Source: Haliscomenobacter sp.
GTDB lineage: Bacteria > Bacteroidota > Bacteroidia > Chitinophagales > Saprospiraceae
Direction of reading: 5' to 3'
NCBI RefSeq assembly: GCF_016718685.1
Contig: NZ_JADKCX010000002.1
Location: forward strand, 1-64,000
Length of the DNA stretch: 64,000 nt
Shown here: positions 22,995 to 32,500 of the stretch, in pieces
How the letters are laid out: the number at the start of each line of letters is the position of its first letter
Position numbering within the stretch: the stretch's first letter is position 1
Translations under genes and position numbers: made by a program
Notes under the pieces: model-generated
Told to the model about the DNA's origin: nothing
Seen by the model: only the letters and a program-made list of their open reading frames with translations
Databases searched by the model: none

Positions 22995-23193
22995 GACCTG
23001 AATGTGAATGAGGATGTATCGGGGCGTTTCAGGTTCACGGGAGGCTGGATGGAAATGCTTTTGGGATGCGATTACAGAACTATTGAGGCAAAGATATAGC
23101 TGGACAAAAACGTTTAAGTTCAGGAATCTTTCGATAGATAAATTCTGAGGAAAAGAAATCTTACATTTTAGATCGCCTTCAAAGAGAGAAAGT
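22995..23193 (-). promoter_or_regulatory. Upstream region of the SGNH-MBOAT pair with a -7 element
   Basis: On the minus strand the exact -7 sequence TATCTTTG lies at 23096-23089, about 95 bases before the SGNH start. No TTG is found at the expected distance, so only half of the Bacteroidota promoter pattern is present. Nothing else was recognised in this stretch. Confidence 0.3.
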
Positions 23194-23475
23194 TCAAAAT
23201 GAATTTTTCTGCAAGCGTTTTAAATCATAATTTTCTGTACAAACGACTATTCCCCAATGGTTAGGATTGAGCCTATGCAAGCGGATAAAATCTTTTCGGT
23301 TAATGGTGAATAATATTCTTTCTTCGGTGACGGCGAAATTTAGAACCTCTTCATTTGGAATACCAATCCCAGCTTTCCTGCATCTTTCGTTGTCAAAACA
23401 TCATAGCCCTTTTCTCTTAACAATTCCACTACTTTGAGGAACACAATTTGTATCTAGGATACAAGTTTTGATCAT
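23194..23475 (-). pseudogene. DUF5615-like PIN-domain toxin, frame-broken
   Basis: Not visible as one open frame. Translating the minus strand from the ATG at 23475 in successive frames gives MIKTCILDTN, then VPLKVVELLREKGYDVLTT, then TKDAGK, then GIGIPNEEVLNFAVTEER and ILFTINRKDFIRLHRLNPN through HWGIVVCTENYD to a stop at 23194. This is the pattern of DUF5615 (Mut7-C/PIN-like) proteins: an early Asp, the REKGYDV strand-helix, TxKD, GxxDEEVL-like and the F-T-x-N-x-x-D-F motif. About 93 residues with two or three frame breaks. DUF5615 proteins usually pair with DUF433 antitoxins, and a candidate lies directly upstream. It may be a decayed gene or an indel-affected live one. Confidence 0.6.
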
Positions 23476-23478
23476 TAA

Positions 23479-23868
23479 TTAACTAAATCCCTCGTATTTC
23501 TCTGATTTCAGATCAATTTCTTTATCGTGCAAGATATGAAATAATTCCAGGCATTGTCTAAATCTTGCTGCCGAAGGGTAGGATAATTTGAAGAGCAAGT
23601 TCTTCAACGATTTCTGAAGATATGACAGGCAAATTTTTCAAATTAACCAATGATCGCCCAAAACTGGAAGTCTCAGATGGAGTAAGGGAAAGACTGAACG
23701 ATTGGGCATTTTCCCTCCACAAACTCCTAAATTTGTGATATTCGTTTTATCAAATTCAAGGTATAAATAAATCAGGACTTTGAGCCGATACTTTTGAAAA
23801 TATTCTTTTATAAGTGGGTTGATAACGACGATTTTCACCGATGGATCATTGTTCCTTTTTTTTACCAA
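23479..23868 (-). pseudogene. Possible DUF433-like antitoxin remnant
   Basis: Lies three bases upstream of the DUF5615-like gene on the same strand. One frame starts MVKKRNNDPSVKIVVINPLI. Other frames give LPVISSEIVEELALQII, YPTLRQQDLDNAWNYF and LHDKEIDLKSEKYEGFS before a TAA at 23479-23481. The YPTLRQQDLDNAWNYF piece fits the C-terminal helix-turn-helix-like motif of DUF433 proteins (YPTLTxEDIxAAxxYA). At least three frame changes are needed. The upstream half is too divergent for me to align, so the antitoxin call rests on one motif and the position. Confidence 0.38.
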
Positions 23869-24089
23869 AGATCTATTCAGGAATTAACCTTACGCCAACT
23901 TCTAAACCTTTTTGATTGACTTAGACGATCAATTAAACTTTTATTTCTAATTTCTCGTTGACACCAAAAAATTAATAATTTCAAAGACGACCAGAAATCA
24001 AGGTGAAGTAGAAGAACAAAAAAAGTTCAACGTTTGGGAATCTTTTCCCCTTTCCCGCCGTTACCACCCCAAACAAACTTCAATCCAAC
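23869..24089. other. AT-rich gap without recognisable gene
   Basis: About 220 bases of AT-rich sequence between the toxin-antitoxin remnant and the AAA ATPase gene, which diverge from here. I see no hairpin with a T run and no full -33/-7 pair. Base composition is visibly more AT-rich than the neighbours, in keeping with the remnant being acquired DNA. Confidence 0.4.
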
Positions 24090-25667
24090 ATGCAAACGCT
24101 TCAACCCCTGAATGTAAAAACAGTAGAACTACCCCCTTTAAGCCCTACCCAGGAAGTCGCTTATCAGCAATTGCTCGGCAAGCTCCAGCAGTATAATTTA
24201 TGTGGACTTGGTGTAAATTATGGCCACGGCCGCAGCTTCATGCTCAAGCGCCTGGCCCTTCAAACCGGAGGACAACTTTTGCGCCTGGCTGATTTTTTTG
24301 ACGAAATCCAAACCTTTCACCCCCTGGCCATCGAAGAAGGCATTGCTGCAACCTTGCACAAAGCCCTCAAAGCGCATGACCTCGTCATTGTCGACGATTT
24401 TCACCACGTTTGCAATATGGTGGAATCTTGCTACGGCAAGGCCCGTCCGGGCGTATTGATTGCCGCCTTGGATGGTATCTTGCGTTGGTTGGAGCAAAGT
24501 GGCAAACGTTTGGTGTTGAGCAGCCAGCATGGCCATTATGTTGATCCTTTGAATGAATTTGTTCAAAAGGTCAATTTGATTGAATTCACTGCCGAAGACC
24601 ATGCCTTCTTATTCAATGTGCTGAGTCATGGCCGTTTAAAAAACATCGATTTTGAGCGGGTGTACGTTTTTGCACCCCACCTCAACGCCATTCAAATGGC
24701 CTATGCTTGCCAATTGCTGCCGGCAGAAGGCACTTTTGATACGCCATTTTTGATTCAGTTTTTGGAAACCTATGCCTTGTTCAGCAACGTGGATACTTCC
24801 GAGGTGGACCCAATGGACTTTTCGGATTTGTACGGCGTAGAAGAAGTCATTCGCCAATTGGAAATCGACATCATCGTACCGATGGAGCGCGACGACCTGG
24901 CCAAAGACCTGGGCATTCGTGCCAAACGTGGAGTCTTGTTGTACGGCCCTCCCGGAACGGGTAAAACCTCTATTGGCCGGGCTTTGGCGCACCGATTGCA
25001 CAGCAAATTTTTCTTGCTGGACGGTACGGTGATCAGCGGTACCGATCAGTTTTACCACAAAGTGAGCCAGATTTTTGAGGCCGCCAAGCACAATGCGCCC
25101 AGCATCCTGTTCATCGACGACTGCGATGTCTTGTTTGAAAACCAGGACGAGTTTGGTCTGTACCGCTATTTGCTCACCATGCTTGACGGCCTGGAATCCC
25201 GGTCCAATACCCAGGTGACGGTGATGTTTACGGCCATGAACATCGGTAGTTTGCCGCCTGCCTTGATCCGCAGTGGTCGGGTGGAATTGTGGCTGGAAAT
25301 GAAATTGCCGAATGCCACGGCGCGGCAGGCCATGTTGCAATCGCTCATCACTGGCAGTGTACTTCAGCTCAAAGCTGGAGAATTGAGCCACCTTGCTGAA
25401 CTGACCTACGATTGTTCTGGCGCCGACCTCAAGCGCATCGTGGCCGATGCCCGCAATTTGCACGGTTTTGATGTGGCTAAGGAACAATCCGTGCGGGCAC
25501 CTTTCGAGTATTTCGCCCAGGCCATTGAGCAATTGCGCGCCAACCGGGAGCGTTTGGCGGCTGCACCTGCGTTTACCGCCGCGCACAATCCGGCGGCGGC
25601 TTTGAATCCGGGGGTGGTGTTGGCGCAGATGGGGGCAATGGAGGAATTTAAGTTTGAGATTGGATAG
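24090..25667 (+). CDS. AAA-family ATPase with degenerate first domain (CDC48/FtsH-like module)
   Basis: 525-residue cytoplasmic protein. The second half is a classical AAA module: Walker A GPPGTGKTS near residue 290, Walker B SILFIDDCD near 340, sensor region VMFTAMNIGSLP, and the SRH arginine in ALIRSGRVEL. The Walker B ends in DD rather than the usual DE. The first half carries a P-loop-like GVNYGHGRSFML and a Walker-B-like DLVIVDDFHHVC, so it resembles a worn AAA domain that has lost the GKT lysine-threonine pair. Proteins of this two-part form occur in Bacteroidota as remodelling ATPases of unknown substrate. It stands alone, convergent with the M14 peptidase gene. Confidence 0.8.
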   Translation: MQTLQPLNVKTVELPPLSPTQEVAYQQLLGKLQQYNLCGLGVNYGHGRSFMLKRLALQTGGQLLRLADFFDEIQTFHPLAIEEGIAATLHKALKAHDLVIVDDFHHVCNMVESCYGKARPGVLIAALDGILRWLEQSGKRLVLSSQHGHYVDPLNEFVQKVNLIEFTAEDHAFLFNVLSHGRLKNIDFERVYVFAPHLNAIQMAYACQLLPAEGTFDTPFLIQFLETYALFSNVDTSEVDPMDFSDLYGVEEVIRQLEIDIIVPMERDDLAKDLGIRAKRGVLLYGPPGTGKTSIGRALAHRLHSKFFLLDGTVISGTDQFYHKVSQIFEAAKHNAPSILFIDDCDVLFENQDEFGLYRYLLTMLDGLESRSNTQVTVMFTAMNIGSLPPALIRSGRVELWLEMKLPNATARQAMLQSLITGSVLQLKAGELSHLAELTYDCSGADLKRIVADARNLHGFDVAKEQSVRAPFEYFAQAIEQLRANRERLAAAPAFTAAHNPAAALNPGVVLAQMGAMEEFKFEIG

Positions 25668-25739
25668 GAATTTGGGAGCGATCCGGGCACACCTCGACTT
25701 CGCTCGGCGACTGAATCACGCCCAAAACCCTATCCAATC

Positions 25740-27476
25740 TTACCTCAGCCGGTACACCGGATACCGCATGTACTCCTTCTCCCAATAGATCGAATTGCGG
25801 TACACAAAATCCAATTGCGCTGAAGCATTATCCGCAAAAGCCTTGTCTGCTTTTTTCTTTTCCTCCAATTTTTGCTTTAGTGCCGGGTCTTTTTGGAGCA
25901 GCTCCGCTGCCAGGTCTTCAAAAACGTAAGACGAATACCCTCCTTTTTCCTGCAAAATCGTATCGAAAAAATTCCAGCGGAAGTAAGAATCTACCCCTTG
26001 AGGTTCCAGTACCTCCACAATAAAACGATTGCGCCATTGATTGAGCGGGATGAAATAATCCCCTTTGCGCAAAGCTATTTTGTGGCGTTCGGTATGCAAG
26101 TCAACGCTGGTATTTTGGTGGTGCCCTTCGTAGGGGGTGGCCGCACTTTTATAGGCATCAATGATGTACACCTCCAATTCGAGGGTACTATCCTGGGTCA
26201 ATTGCCGCATTTGTACGCCATTTATTTTGAGTCGGTCAATGACATTGTGCCAACCTTGAGGGATGATGTACGCCGAGGGCTTGCTGGTTTTTAGCTCCAC
26301 ATCATAATGGTCATAGAAAGGGACAATTTTGTTGAGTGGTTTATCGCGATTGTAGTACAGGCGTTTTTGTCCGCTGATGGCGCTGATCGGATACTCAGGT
26401 TCGTAACCTTTGAACTCAATCTCTGAAAATTTTTCCCGGTTGAGTTTCCAGGTCAGCGGAAATTCCGTTTGGGTTTTGACCGCCTCTTTGGTCGCTTTCC
26501 GCAAGGCCAACAAACGGGCCCGGTGCTGTCCCAGGAATTTCAATACCCCATCTAGTAGGGCATAAGTTGACTTCACCCGCTGGGCATAAGGTTTGAGCAT
26601 GTGGGTTTCCGTCATCATGCCGAAGGTGTGGAACAGCGCTGCATAACCCGTGGAATAGCGTGGCCAATCGGCAAACTGACTAAAACCCTTGTCCGGCGTT
26701 TGCCCAAAAGCATTGACGTATGGCGTAGCCTCAAAGCCTGCGGTTTTCATGTGCTCGTACATAAAAGGCAGGAAAGTTCCTTTGTGGAAAGGCCCCAGTA
26801 CGCCCCCCAGTTTTTCCTCCTGCGCATAACAAAAAGTCATGGTGTACTGGTAGTCGGCGCCATTGCTGACGTGGGTATCGATGAACACATCGGGATCGAG
26901 TTCCTGAAAAATGGCCATAAAACTCTGGGCATTGCGGGTATCCGCTTTGATGAAATCGCGGTTGAGGTCGAAATTCCGGGCATTGCCCCGAAAACCATGA
27001 GCCTCGGGGCCGTTTTGACTGACTCGACTGGTCGAACTGCGGTTGAGCGCGCCGCCAATGTTGTAAAAAGGGATCAGCGCCACCACCACACTGTCCAGCA
27101 TCGGGTAACGCTCGGGGTGCAGTGCCAAGTCGCGCAAGAGCATCATCGAAGCATCTACTCCATCGGGTTCACCGGGGTGGATGGCATTGTTGATAAAAAA
27201 AATGGCTTTACCCTGGGCTTTGAGCTTGGCAAGGTCAAATTTGCGGTTTTTAGAATACAACACCAGGTGCAAGGGGAAACCACTATCGGTAGGCCCTTTT
27301 ACTTGCATGTCGATTTCTTTAATATCAGCAGCCATGCGTTGGTACCAGGCAATGCCTTCTTCGTAGGTTGGTGTTTGGGTACCATTGCTGGTCTCAAAAC
27401 GGGTTGGGTATTGGGCAAGTAGTCCGAAAGGCAAAAGCAGGCTCAGGATAAAACCAAGCCGGGTCGATTTTTTCAT
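25740..27476 (-). CDS. Secreted M14-family zinc carboxypeptidase
   Basis: 578 residues with a signal peptide (MKKSTRLGFILSLLLPFGLLAQ). The zinc ligands of M14 are visible: HPGEPDG (HxxE) near residue 98 and DTHVSNG (His) near 195, with the arginine-rich substrate pocket segment NFDLNRDFIKADTRN between them. Such proteins trim C-terminal residues or act on cell-wall peptides outside the cell. The C-terminal 200 residues form a long extension with an arginine-ended VYRLR tail. It is divergent from the O-methyltransferase gene, with a phrase hairpin between the two starts. Confidence 0.88.
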   Translation of the reverse strand: MKKSTRLGFILSLLLPFGLLAQYPTRFETSNGTQTPTYEEGIAWYQRMAADIKEIDMQVKGPTDSGFPLHLVLYSKNRKFDLAKLKAQGKAIFFINNAIHPGEPDGVDASMMLLRDLALHPERYPMLDSVVVALIPFYNIGGALNRSSTSRVSQNGPEAHGFRGNARNFDLNRDFIKADTRNAQSFMAIFQELDPDVFIDTHVSNGADYQYTMTFCYAQEEKLGGVLGPFHKGTFLPFMYEHMKTAGFEATPYVNAFGQTPDKGFSQFADWPRYSTGYAALFHTFGMMTETHMLKPYAQRVKSTYALLDGVLKFLGQHRARLLALRKATKEAVKTQTEFPLTWKLNREKFSEIEFKGYEPEYPISAISGQKRLYYNRDKPLNKIVPFYDHYDVELKTSKPSAYIIPQGWHNVIDRLKINGVQMRQLTQDSTLELEVYIIDAYKSAATPYEGHHQNTSVDLHTERHKIALRKGDYFIPLNQWRNRFIVEVLEPQGVDSYFRWNFFDTILQEKGGYSSYVFEDLAAELLQKDPALKQKLEEKKKADKAFADNASAQLDFVYRNSIYWEKEYMRYPVYRLR

Positions 27477-27551
27477 GGTGAATTAAGTTCAATTTAAACA
27501 AGTTGTGGAAGTGAGGAAAAGTACAAAAAACTTTTAGAACTTTGGCTTCCT

Positions 27552-27650
27552 TAAAGTTGAGAAGTTGAGGAGTTGAGAAGTTTAGGCTACCGCAGTGGTA
27601 TGGTCATGCCTGACGCTCAACTCCTTAACCTCTCAACTCCTCAACTTTTT
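27552..27650. repeat. Phrase hairpin, GTTGAG family (copy 1)
   Basis: The left arm (27552-27590) is built of GTTGAGAA/GTTGAGGA units of about eight bases, and the right arm (27613-27650) of their complements (CTCAACTC, CTCAACTTTTT). The middle carries AGGCTACCGC, also found in the middle of the copy at 58846. It lies between two divergent starts (27476 and 27656), ending five bases before the O-methyltransferase ATG. Confidence 0.85.
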
Positions 27651-27655
27651 CAAGT

Positions 27656-28372
27656 ATGCAACGTTCCTTACGCAACATCTACCAGTATTGTGCTGCCCAT
27701 AGTACTCCTCCTTCAGAGGTCTTGCACGAGTTGGACCGCGAAACCCACCTCAAAACCCTGGCCCCACAAATGATGACCGGCCCATTGCAGGGACAGTTGT
27801 TGCGGTTCATCAGCCTTTGGGTCAAGCCCAAGTTTGCACTCGAAATAGGGACTTTCACGGGCTATGGCTCCATTTGCATCGCGGAAGGACTTCCCCCGGG
27901 AGGGATGTTGCACACCATCGAACCCAATCGAGAGCTGGAGTACATTTTTCGAAAATATGTAGAAAAGGCAGGACTGACCGACCGCATACAACTGCACCAA
28001 GGTCGTGCCGAAGAAATTATTCCTGGTTTGGCTTGCACCTTTGATTTGGTGATGATTGATGGAGGCAAACAGGACTACAGTCAACATTACGACCTCGTCA
28101 TCGACAAAATGAACCCAGGAGGGATCATCCTCGTAGACAATGTACTCTGGGACGGCAAAGTTACCCAGGAGAAAAAAGACAAGGACACCATGTTGATTCA
28201 CCAGTTTAACGAGAAAATACAAGCCGATGCGCGGGTGGAGAATCTTTTGCTGCCCTTGCGGGACGGGTTGATGATTATTAGGGTTCGGGAGTTCGAAGGT
28301 TCGGGAGTTCGAGGGATAACCCCCGAACCTCGAACCCCCGAACCTCGAACCCCCGAACCCCCGAACTTATGA
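27656..28372 (+). CDS. O-methyltransferase family 3 (caffeoyl-CoA/catechol OMT-like)
   Basis: SAM-dependent O-methyltransferase of the class that includes bacterial catechol and caffeoyl-CoA methyltransferases. Visible are the SAM loop EIGTFTGYGSICIAEGLP near residue 63, the metal-binding MIDGGKQDY near 135, and DNVLWDGKV near 158. The usual family end (LLPLRDGLMIIR) is reached near residue 209. After it come about 28 residues of the form EGSGVRGITPEPRTPEP encoded by a phrase hairpin, so the natural C-terminus seems to have been extended by the repeat. The stop codon overlaps the start of the next gene (TTATGA), which suggests coupling. The substrate is unknown. Confidence 0.88.
   Translation: MQRSLRNIYQYCAAHSTPPSEVLHELDRETHLKTLAPQMMTGPLQGQLLRFISLWVKPKFALEIGTFTGYGSICIAEGLPPGGMLHTIEPNRELEYIFRKYVEKAGLTDRIQLHQGRAEEIIPGLACTFDLVMIDGGKQDYSQHYDLVIDKMNPGGIILVDNVLWDGKVTQEKKDKDTMLIHQFNEKIQADARVENLLLPLRDGLMIIRVREFEGSGVRGITPEPRTPEPRTPEPPNL
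28281..28368. repeat. Phrase hairpin, GTTCGGGG family (copy 1), inside an ORF end
   Basis: The left arm (28281-28316) consists of GTTCGGGA/GTTCGAAG/GTTCGAGG units and the right arm (28321-28368) of CCCCGAAC/CTCGAAC units. The two arms pair almost fully with a four-base centre. It encodes the last residues of the O-methyltransferase and ends one base before the next ATG. Confidence 0.9.
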
Positions 28373-29310
28373 AAACTGCCTACCGTACTTTTTGTGCATC
28401 CCACCCCGAACTCCCCATCTTTTTCCAGGATTGGTACCTCGATGCTGTATGCCAGGAGGGAGAGTGGGGAGTAGCCATGGTAGAGGAAGGAGGTCAAGTA
28501 AAAGGCATCTGGACTTATTTCATCAAAAAAAAAATGGGCTTTCGGTACATCACCATGCCAGTTTTTGTTAAATTTATGGGTCCTTATTTGTTGGAAGCGT
28601 ATAATTTAAGTGAGCAACATCAAATATTAGAGAAACTACTGGCTCAAATTCCCCCAGTGGCCAGCATTAAACAAGATTTCCATTATTCCATCACCAATTG
28701 GCTGCCTTTGTACTGGCAAGGTTATCGGCAAACGAGCAAGTACACTTATTTACTTGACATCAGTGATGTACAACAAGTGCAAAACGGTGTCAATCGCAAC
28801 ATTCGGCGCAATTTACACAAAGCAGCAGCGCAAATAAAAATTGAACATTGGGACAACCCCGCACAATTTTATGGTGTCAATAAGCTGAGTTTTGACCGAC
28901 AAAACATCTCAATTCCGTACTCATTGCAAGAATTTTTAAGGCATGATGCGGCATTGGCATCCCAAAACCGGCGAAAGTTTTTTTTCGCGGTTGACCAACG
29001 AGGACGGGTACATAGCGCGTCTTATCTGGTGTGGGATAGTCAAGTTGGTTATTACCATTTGGCCGGAGATGATCCAAGCCTACGCCATCATGGCGCCGGA
29101 ATCTTGCTCATCTGGGAAGCCATTCTATTTCTTCATAATAATCTAGATATAAAATGTCTGGATTTTGAAGGAAGTATGTTGAAAAATGTGGAAGCCATCC
29201 GACGGCAATTTGGAGCAAAACAGACCCCCTATTTCTCCATTGCACAAAATTTTTCCAAAACATTCAACTTTTTGGAAAAAACCCGTAACCTGTTTAGGTT
29301 ATTTGTTTAA
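28369..29310 (+). CDS. FemAB/GNAT-like acyltransferase
   Basis: 313-residue cytoplasmic protein with the shape of FemAB-type (double GNAT) aminoacyl or acyl transferases found in cell-envelope gene sets. Visible markers are the N-terminal IFFQDWYLDAVCQEG segment, the basic helix GVNRNIRRNLHKAA near residue 140, the strand SYLVWDSQVGYYHLAGDD, the acceptor-loop-like HHGAGILLIWEAI, and the C-terminal LDFEGSMLKNVEAIRRQFGA, which is typical of the BioF2-like GNAT group. It overlaps the O-methyltransferase gene by four bases. The donor and acceptor are unknown; lipid-linked peptidoglycan or a polysaccharide is a family-based guess. Confidence 0.7.
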   Translation: MKTAYRTFCASHPELPIFFQDWYLDAVCQEGEWGVAMVEEGGQVKGIWTYFIKKKMGFRYITMPVFVKFMGPYLLEAYNLSEQHQILEKLLAQIPPVASIKQDFHYSITNWLPLYWQGYRQTSKYTYLLDISDVQQVQNGVNRNIRRNLHKAAAQIKIEHWDNPAQFYGVNKLSFDRQNISIPYSLQEFLRHDAALASQNRRKFFFAVDQRGRVHSASYLVWDSQVGYYHLAGDDPSLRHHGAGILLIWEAILFLHNNLDIKCLDFEGSMLKNVEAIRRQFGAKQTPYFSIAQNFSKTFNFLEKTRNLFRLFV

Positions 29311-29360
29311 AAATGAAGAAAAAAATGCAAAAAAAGGAGGAAATGTGTCATCTAGAATTG

Positions 29361-29368
29361 TATATTTG
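29361..29368 (+). promoter_or_regulatory. Candidate -7 element before the giant repeat protein
   Basis: TATATTTG matches TAnnTTTG exactly. No TTG is found at the expected upstream distance. It would leave a leader of about 175 bases before the ATG at 29551. The rest of the 240-base gap shows no other signal that I recognise. Confidence 0.3.
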
Positions 29369-29550
29369 AGACCTCAATTAGGTTGAAGATGTAAAAAGTC
29401 TAGGTTTTACTTCAAGTTATCTCTCCTCCTTCTAGCATCAGTCTGAACTACTAAAGTCCACGAATGGATTCGTGGAATGCCTATGGATTTATTCATGGGT
29501 TCAAGCCCGGGTACATAGTCGGTTTCCACCATCATCGAAAACGATTAATT

Positions 29551-32500
29551 ATGATACCCATTAAGTACCTCTTTTCAAGCCATTTGCGGCAACTGAAACA
29601 CTTATTGCCAGTATTGCTTCTCTTAGTGGGAATTCCTGTGTTTGCACAGCAGCCAAATCTAATCACTTGTACGACCAAAGTCGGAAAATTGGGAGATTTA
29701 AAGGTGTGTATCAACAAGGATTCCGCCTTAATTGAAGCAAAGCAGGTTGAGGCTTCAGTAGTACCACAAGGTTTTGCTCGAACCTATCTACTTTCGAAAG
29801 GAAGTGAACAGCGCGTGCTTGCTAAAAATTCAAGCCCACTGTTCAAAGTCAAGGCGGAAGGGCTTTACGGTATTCATACCTTGGTGTATGATCCAGCCAA
29901 GCTCAATCCTGATACCCTATTCCCGCCAAAGAACTACAAAGCGCCACAATTGGCGAAACGCTTCGCGTCGAGCAATGCCTTACTTTGTGCAGGGATTGAC
30001 AGCATTGGTGCTCAATTTGCCTTTAATGAATGTGATACCTGCGGCGTTTTTGCAGGCACACTACGCGTCCTGGCTCAGAAATGCCTGGACAATGGACTTG
30101 CTCGCTTGCAAGCAGTAACCGTTACTGCGCCTACTTTCCCTGTCCCATCGAACTACAAAGTAATTTATGTACTGACCAGTGGAAACGACCTGGTGCTCGA
30201 ATCACTTTCTGCTACTCCTGACTTCATTGTGCGCAAAGCTGGCATCTTTACCATTCATACTTTGGTATACGATCCGGCTAAACTCAATCTGGGGATATTT
30301 GATCCAGGCGAATACAAAGCATCAGATTTGCTCAAACTGCTGGTACAAGGTGGTGGCACAATTTGTGGAGCACTGGATGTAGGAGGTGCCAAATTCGAAG
30401 TAAGTATTTGCCCTTGTTCGGCCAATCCGGGCGCTTTGGTAGCGGCCAGTCAGCCCTGTATCAACACTGGTTCGGTACAACTGACTGCCAATCGCATTTT
30501 ACCAACTGTTGTTCCGACCGGTTTCCAGGTTCGTTACATTTTGACACGTGGTGAAGACCTCACCATCATGCAAATTGGCCAGAATCCACAGTTTACCGTA
30601 GCTCAGACCGGCCGTTACCGCATTCATACGCTGGTGTACGATCCAAGCACTCTGGATTTGAGTGGGGTAGTATTCGGCACCACCAAAGCCAGTGCGATCA
30701 ACAGTCGACTCGTACAAGGAGGAGGTCTGATTTGTGCTGCGCTGGATTTGTTTGGGGCTACATTTGATGTAACTTCTTGCCCCTGTGAACCTACCGCGGG
30801 CAAACTCAAGCCAGAAATCCAGGTTTGTTACGACAACATCACCCCAGCCAAATTGACGGCTTTGATTGATGTAGCGCCGGTTCTTCCTGCGGGCTATCAG
30901 CGTCGTTATCTGCTCACGTTTGGCCCGAATTTGGTGATTGAGGGGGTTAGCCAAAATCCAACCTTCACCGTTACCAAAACGGGTACTTTCCGTATCCATA
31001 CCATTATTTTCAATCCAGCAGATCTGGATATGGGTACGGTCGTTTTTGGTCTTACCCGTGCAACAGACATCAACAAACTGCTCATTCAGGGAGGTGGCCC
31101 ACTTTGTGGCGCGCTGGACTTGACTGGTGCAGTGTTTGAGGTTACGGGCTGTCCTTGTGCAGCTAAGGCAGGAACCTTGGTGGCCATCGATCAACCTTGT
31201 TTGAATGCAGGATCGGCGCGCATTCGCGCCAATGTGAATGTTGCTTCAGTAGTACCTGCTGGTTACCAAGTGCGCTACATCCTTACTCAGGGTGACGTAT
31301 TGGTGGTGCGTCAGATAAAAACTGTTGCTGACTTTACGGTAACTGCCGCAGGTCGTTATCGGGTCCATGCGTTTGTTTACAACCCAAGTACATTCAACAT
31401 CAATGACATTCAAATTGGAATTACTACCGGACAAGCCATTCGCGATCGATTGATTGAGGGGGGTGGATCCATTTGTGGTTCAATTCATTTGAGTGGATTG
31501 ACCTTTGATGTCAGCACTTGTGCACCAACTTGCTCTGCAGGTGCTGGTACACTTAAAGTACTGGATCAAACTTGTCTGCCGGTTGGTGGTACTGCTCGTT
31601 TGCGGGCTGCTACGCTACAAGCTCCTTCGGTTCCTGAAGGTTTCTTGCTGCGCTATGTGCTCACTAGTGGTGATAACCTGGTGATTCAGAACATCAATTC
31701 TAGCGCAGATTTCCTTGTACCAACTACTGGCCGTTACCGCATCCATACGCTGGTATACAACCCAGCTACCCTTAATCTTACTGGAGTGATCTTTGGTAGC
31801 ACCCGTGCTTCAGCCATTGCCAGCCAATTGATTCAAGGTGGTGGCCAGGTTTGTGGTGCCTTGGATGTAACCGGAGCCGTATTTGATGTGATCAATTGTG
31901 CAAACTGTACTGCTTACTCGGGTACACTTATTCCTGCAAATGGTCCATGTTTGGACAATTGGTGGGATGCTCGTTTGCGTGCAGCAACCAAATTGGCACC
32001 AGTGATACCAAATGGTTATCAGTTGCGCTACTTGGTGAGCTTTGGCAGCGACCAGGTCATTACAGACATCGGTGACAAACCCGACTTCATTGTCCATACT
32101 ACGGGTACCTGGCGGATTCACGCGTTGGTGTACAATCCAAGTACGTTTAATCTGGCAGAAATCGTAAAGAATTCTACTACAATTGAACAATTGAAGGTCT
32201 TGCTGGTACGCGGCATTGTGCCTACTTGTGCTAGCCTGGATGAAACAGGTGCTGTATTCTACGTCAAACCTTGCGAAGGTTGCGCGGTTGAAGCAGGAAC
32301 CCTTAAACCTAAAGCGCAAGTATGTTTGAATGCGGTCACGGGTGCACGCTTACAAGCTAATCCCGACCGTGCTCCGGTAGTACCTACTGGCTTTGTGATC
32401 AAATACTTGCTTACCTATGGTGACAATATGACCATATTGTTGATTGGAGACAGTCCAGACTTCACCGTAGGCAATACTGGTAGCTACCGTATTCATCGGT

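Noticed and set aside
25668..25739. CTCGACTTCGCTCGGCGA-type sequence between the convergent AAA and M14 genes, considered as another phrase hairpin
   Set aside because: Only a short single copy with no second arm could be found.
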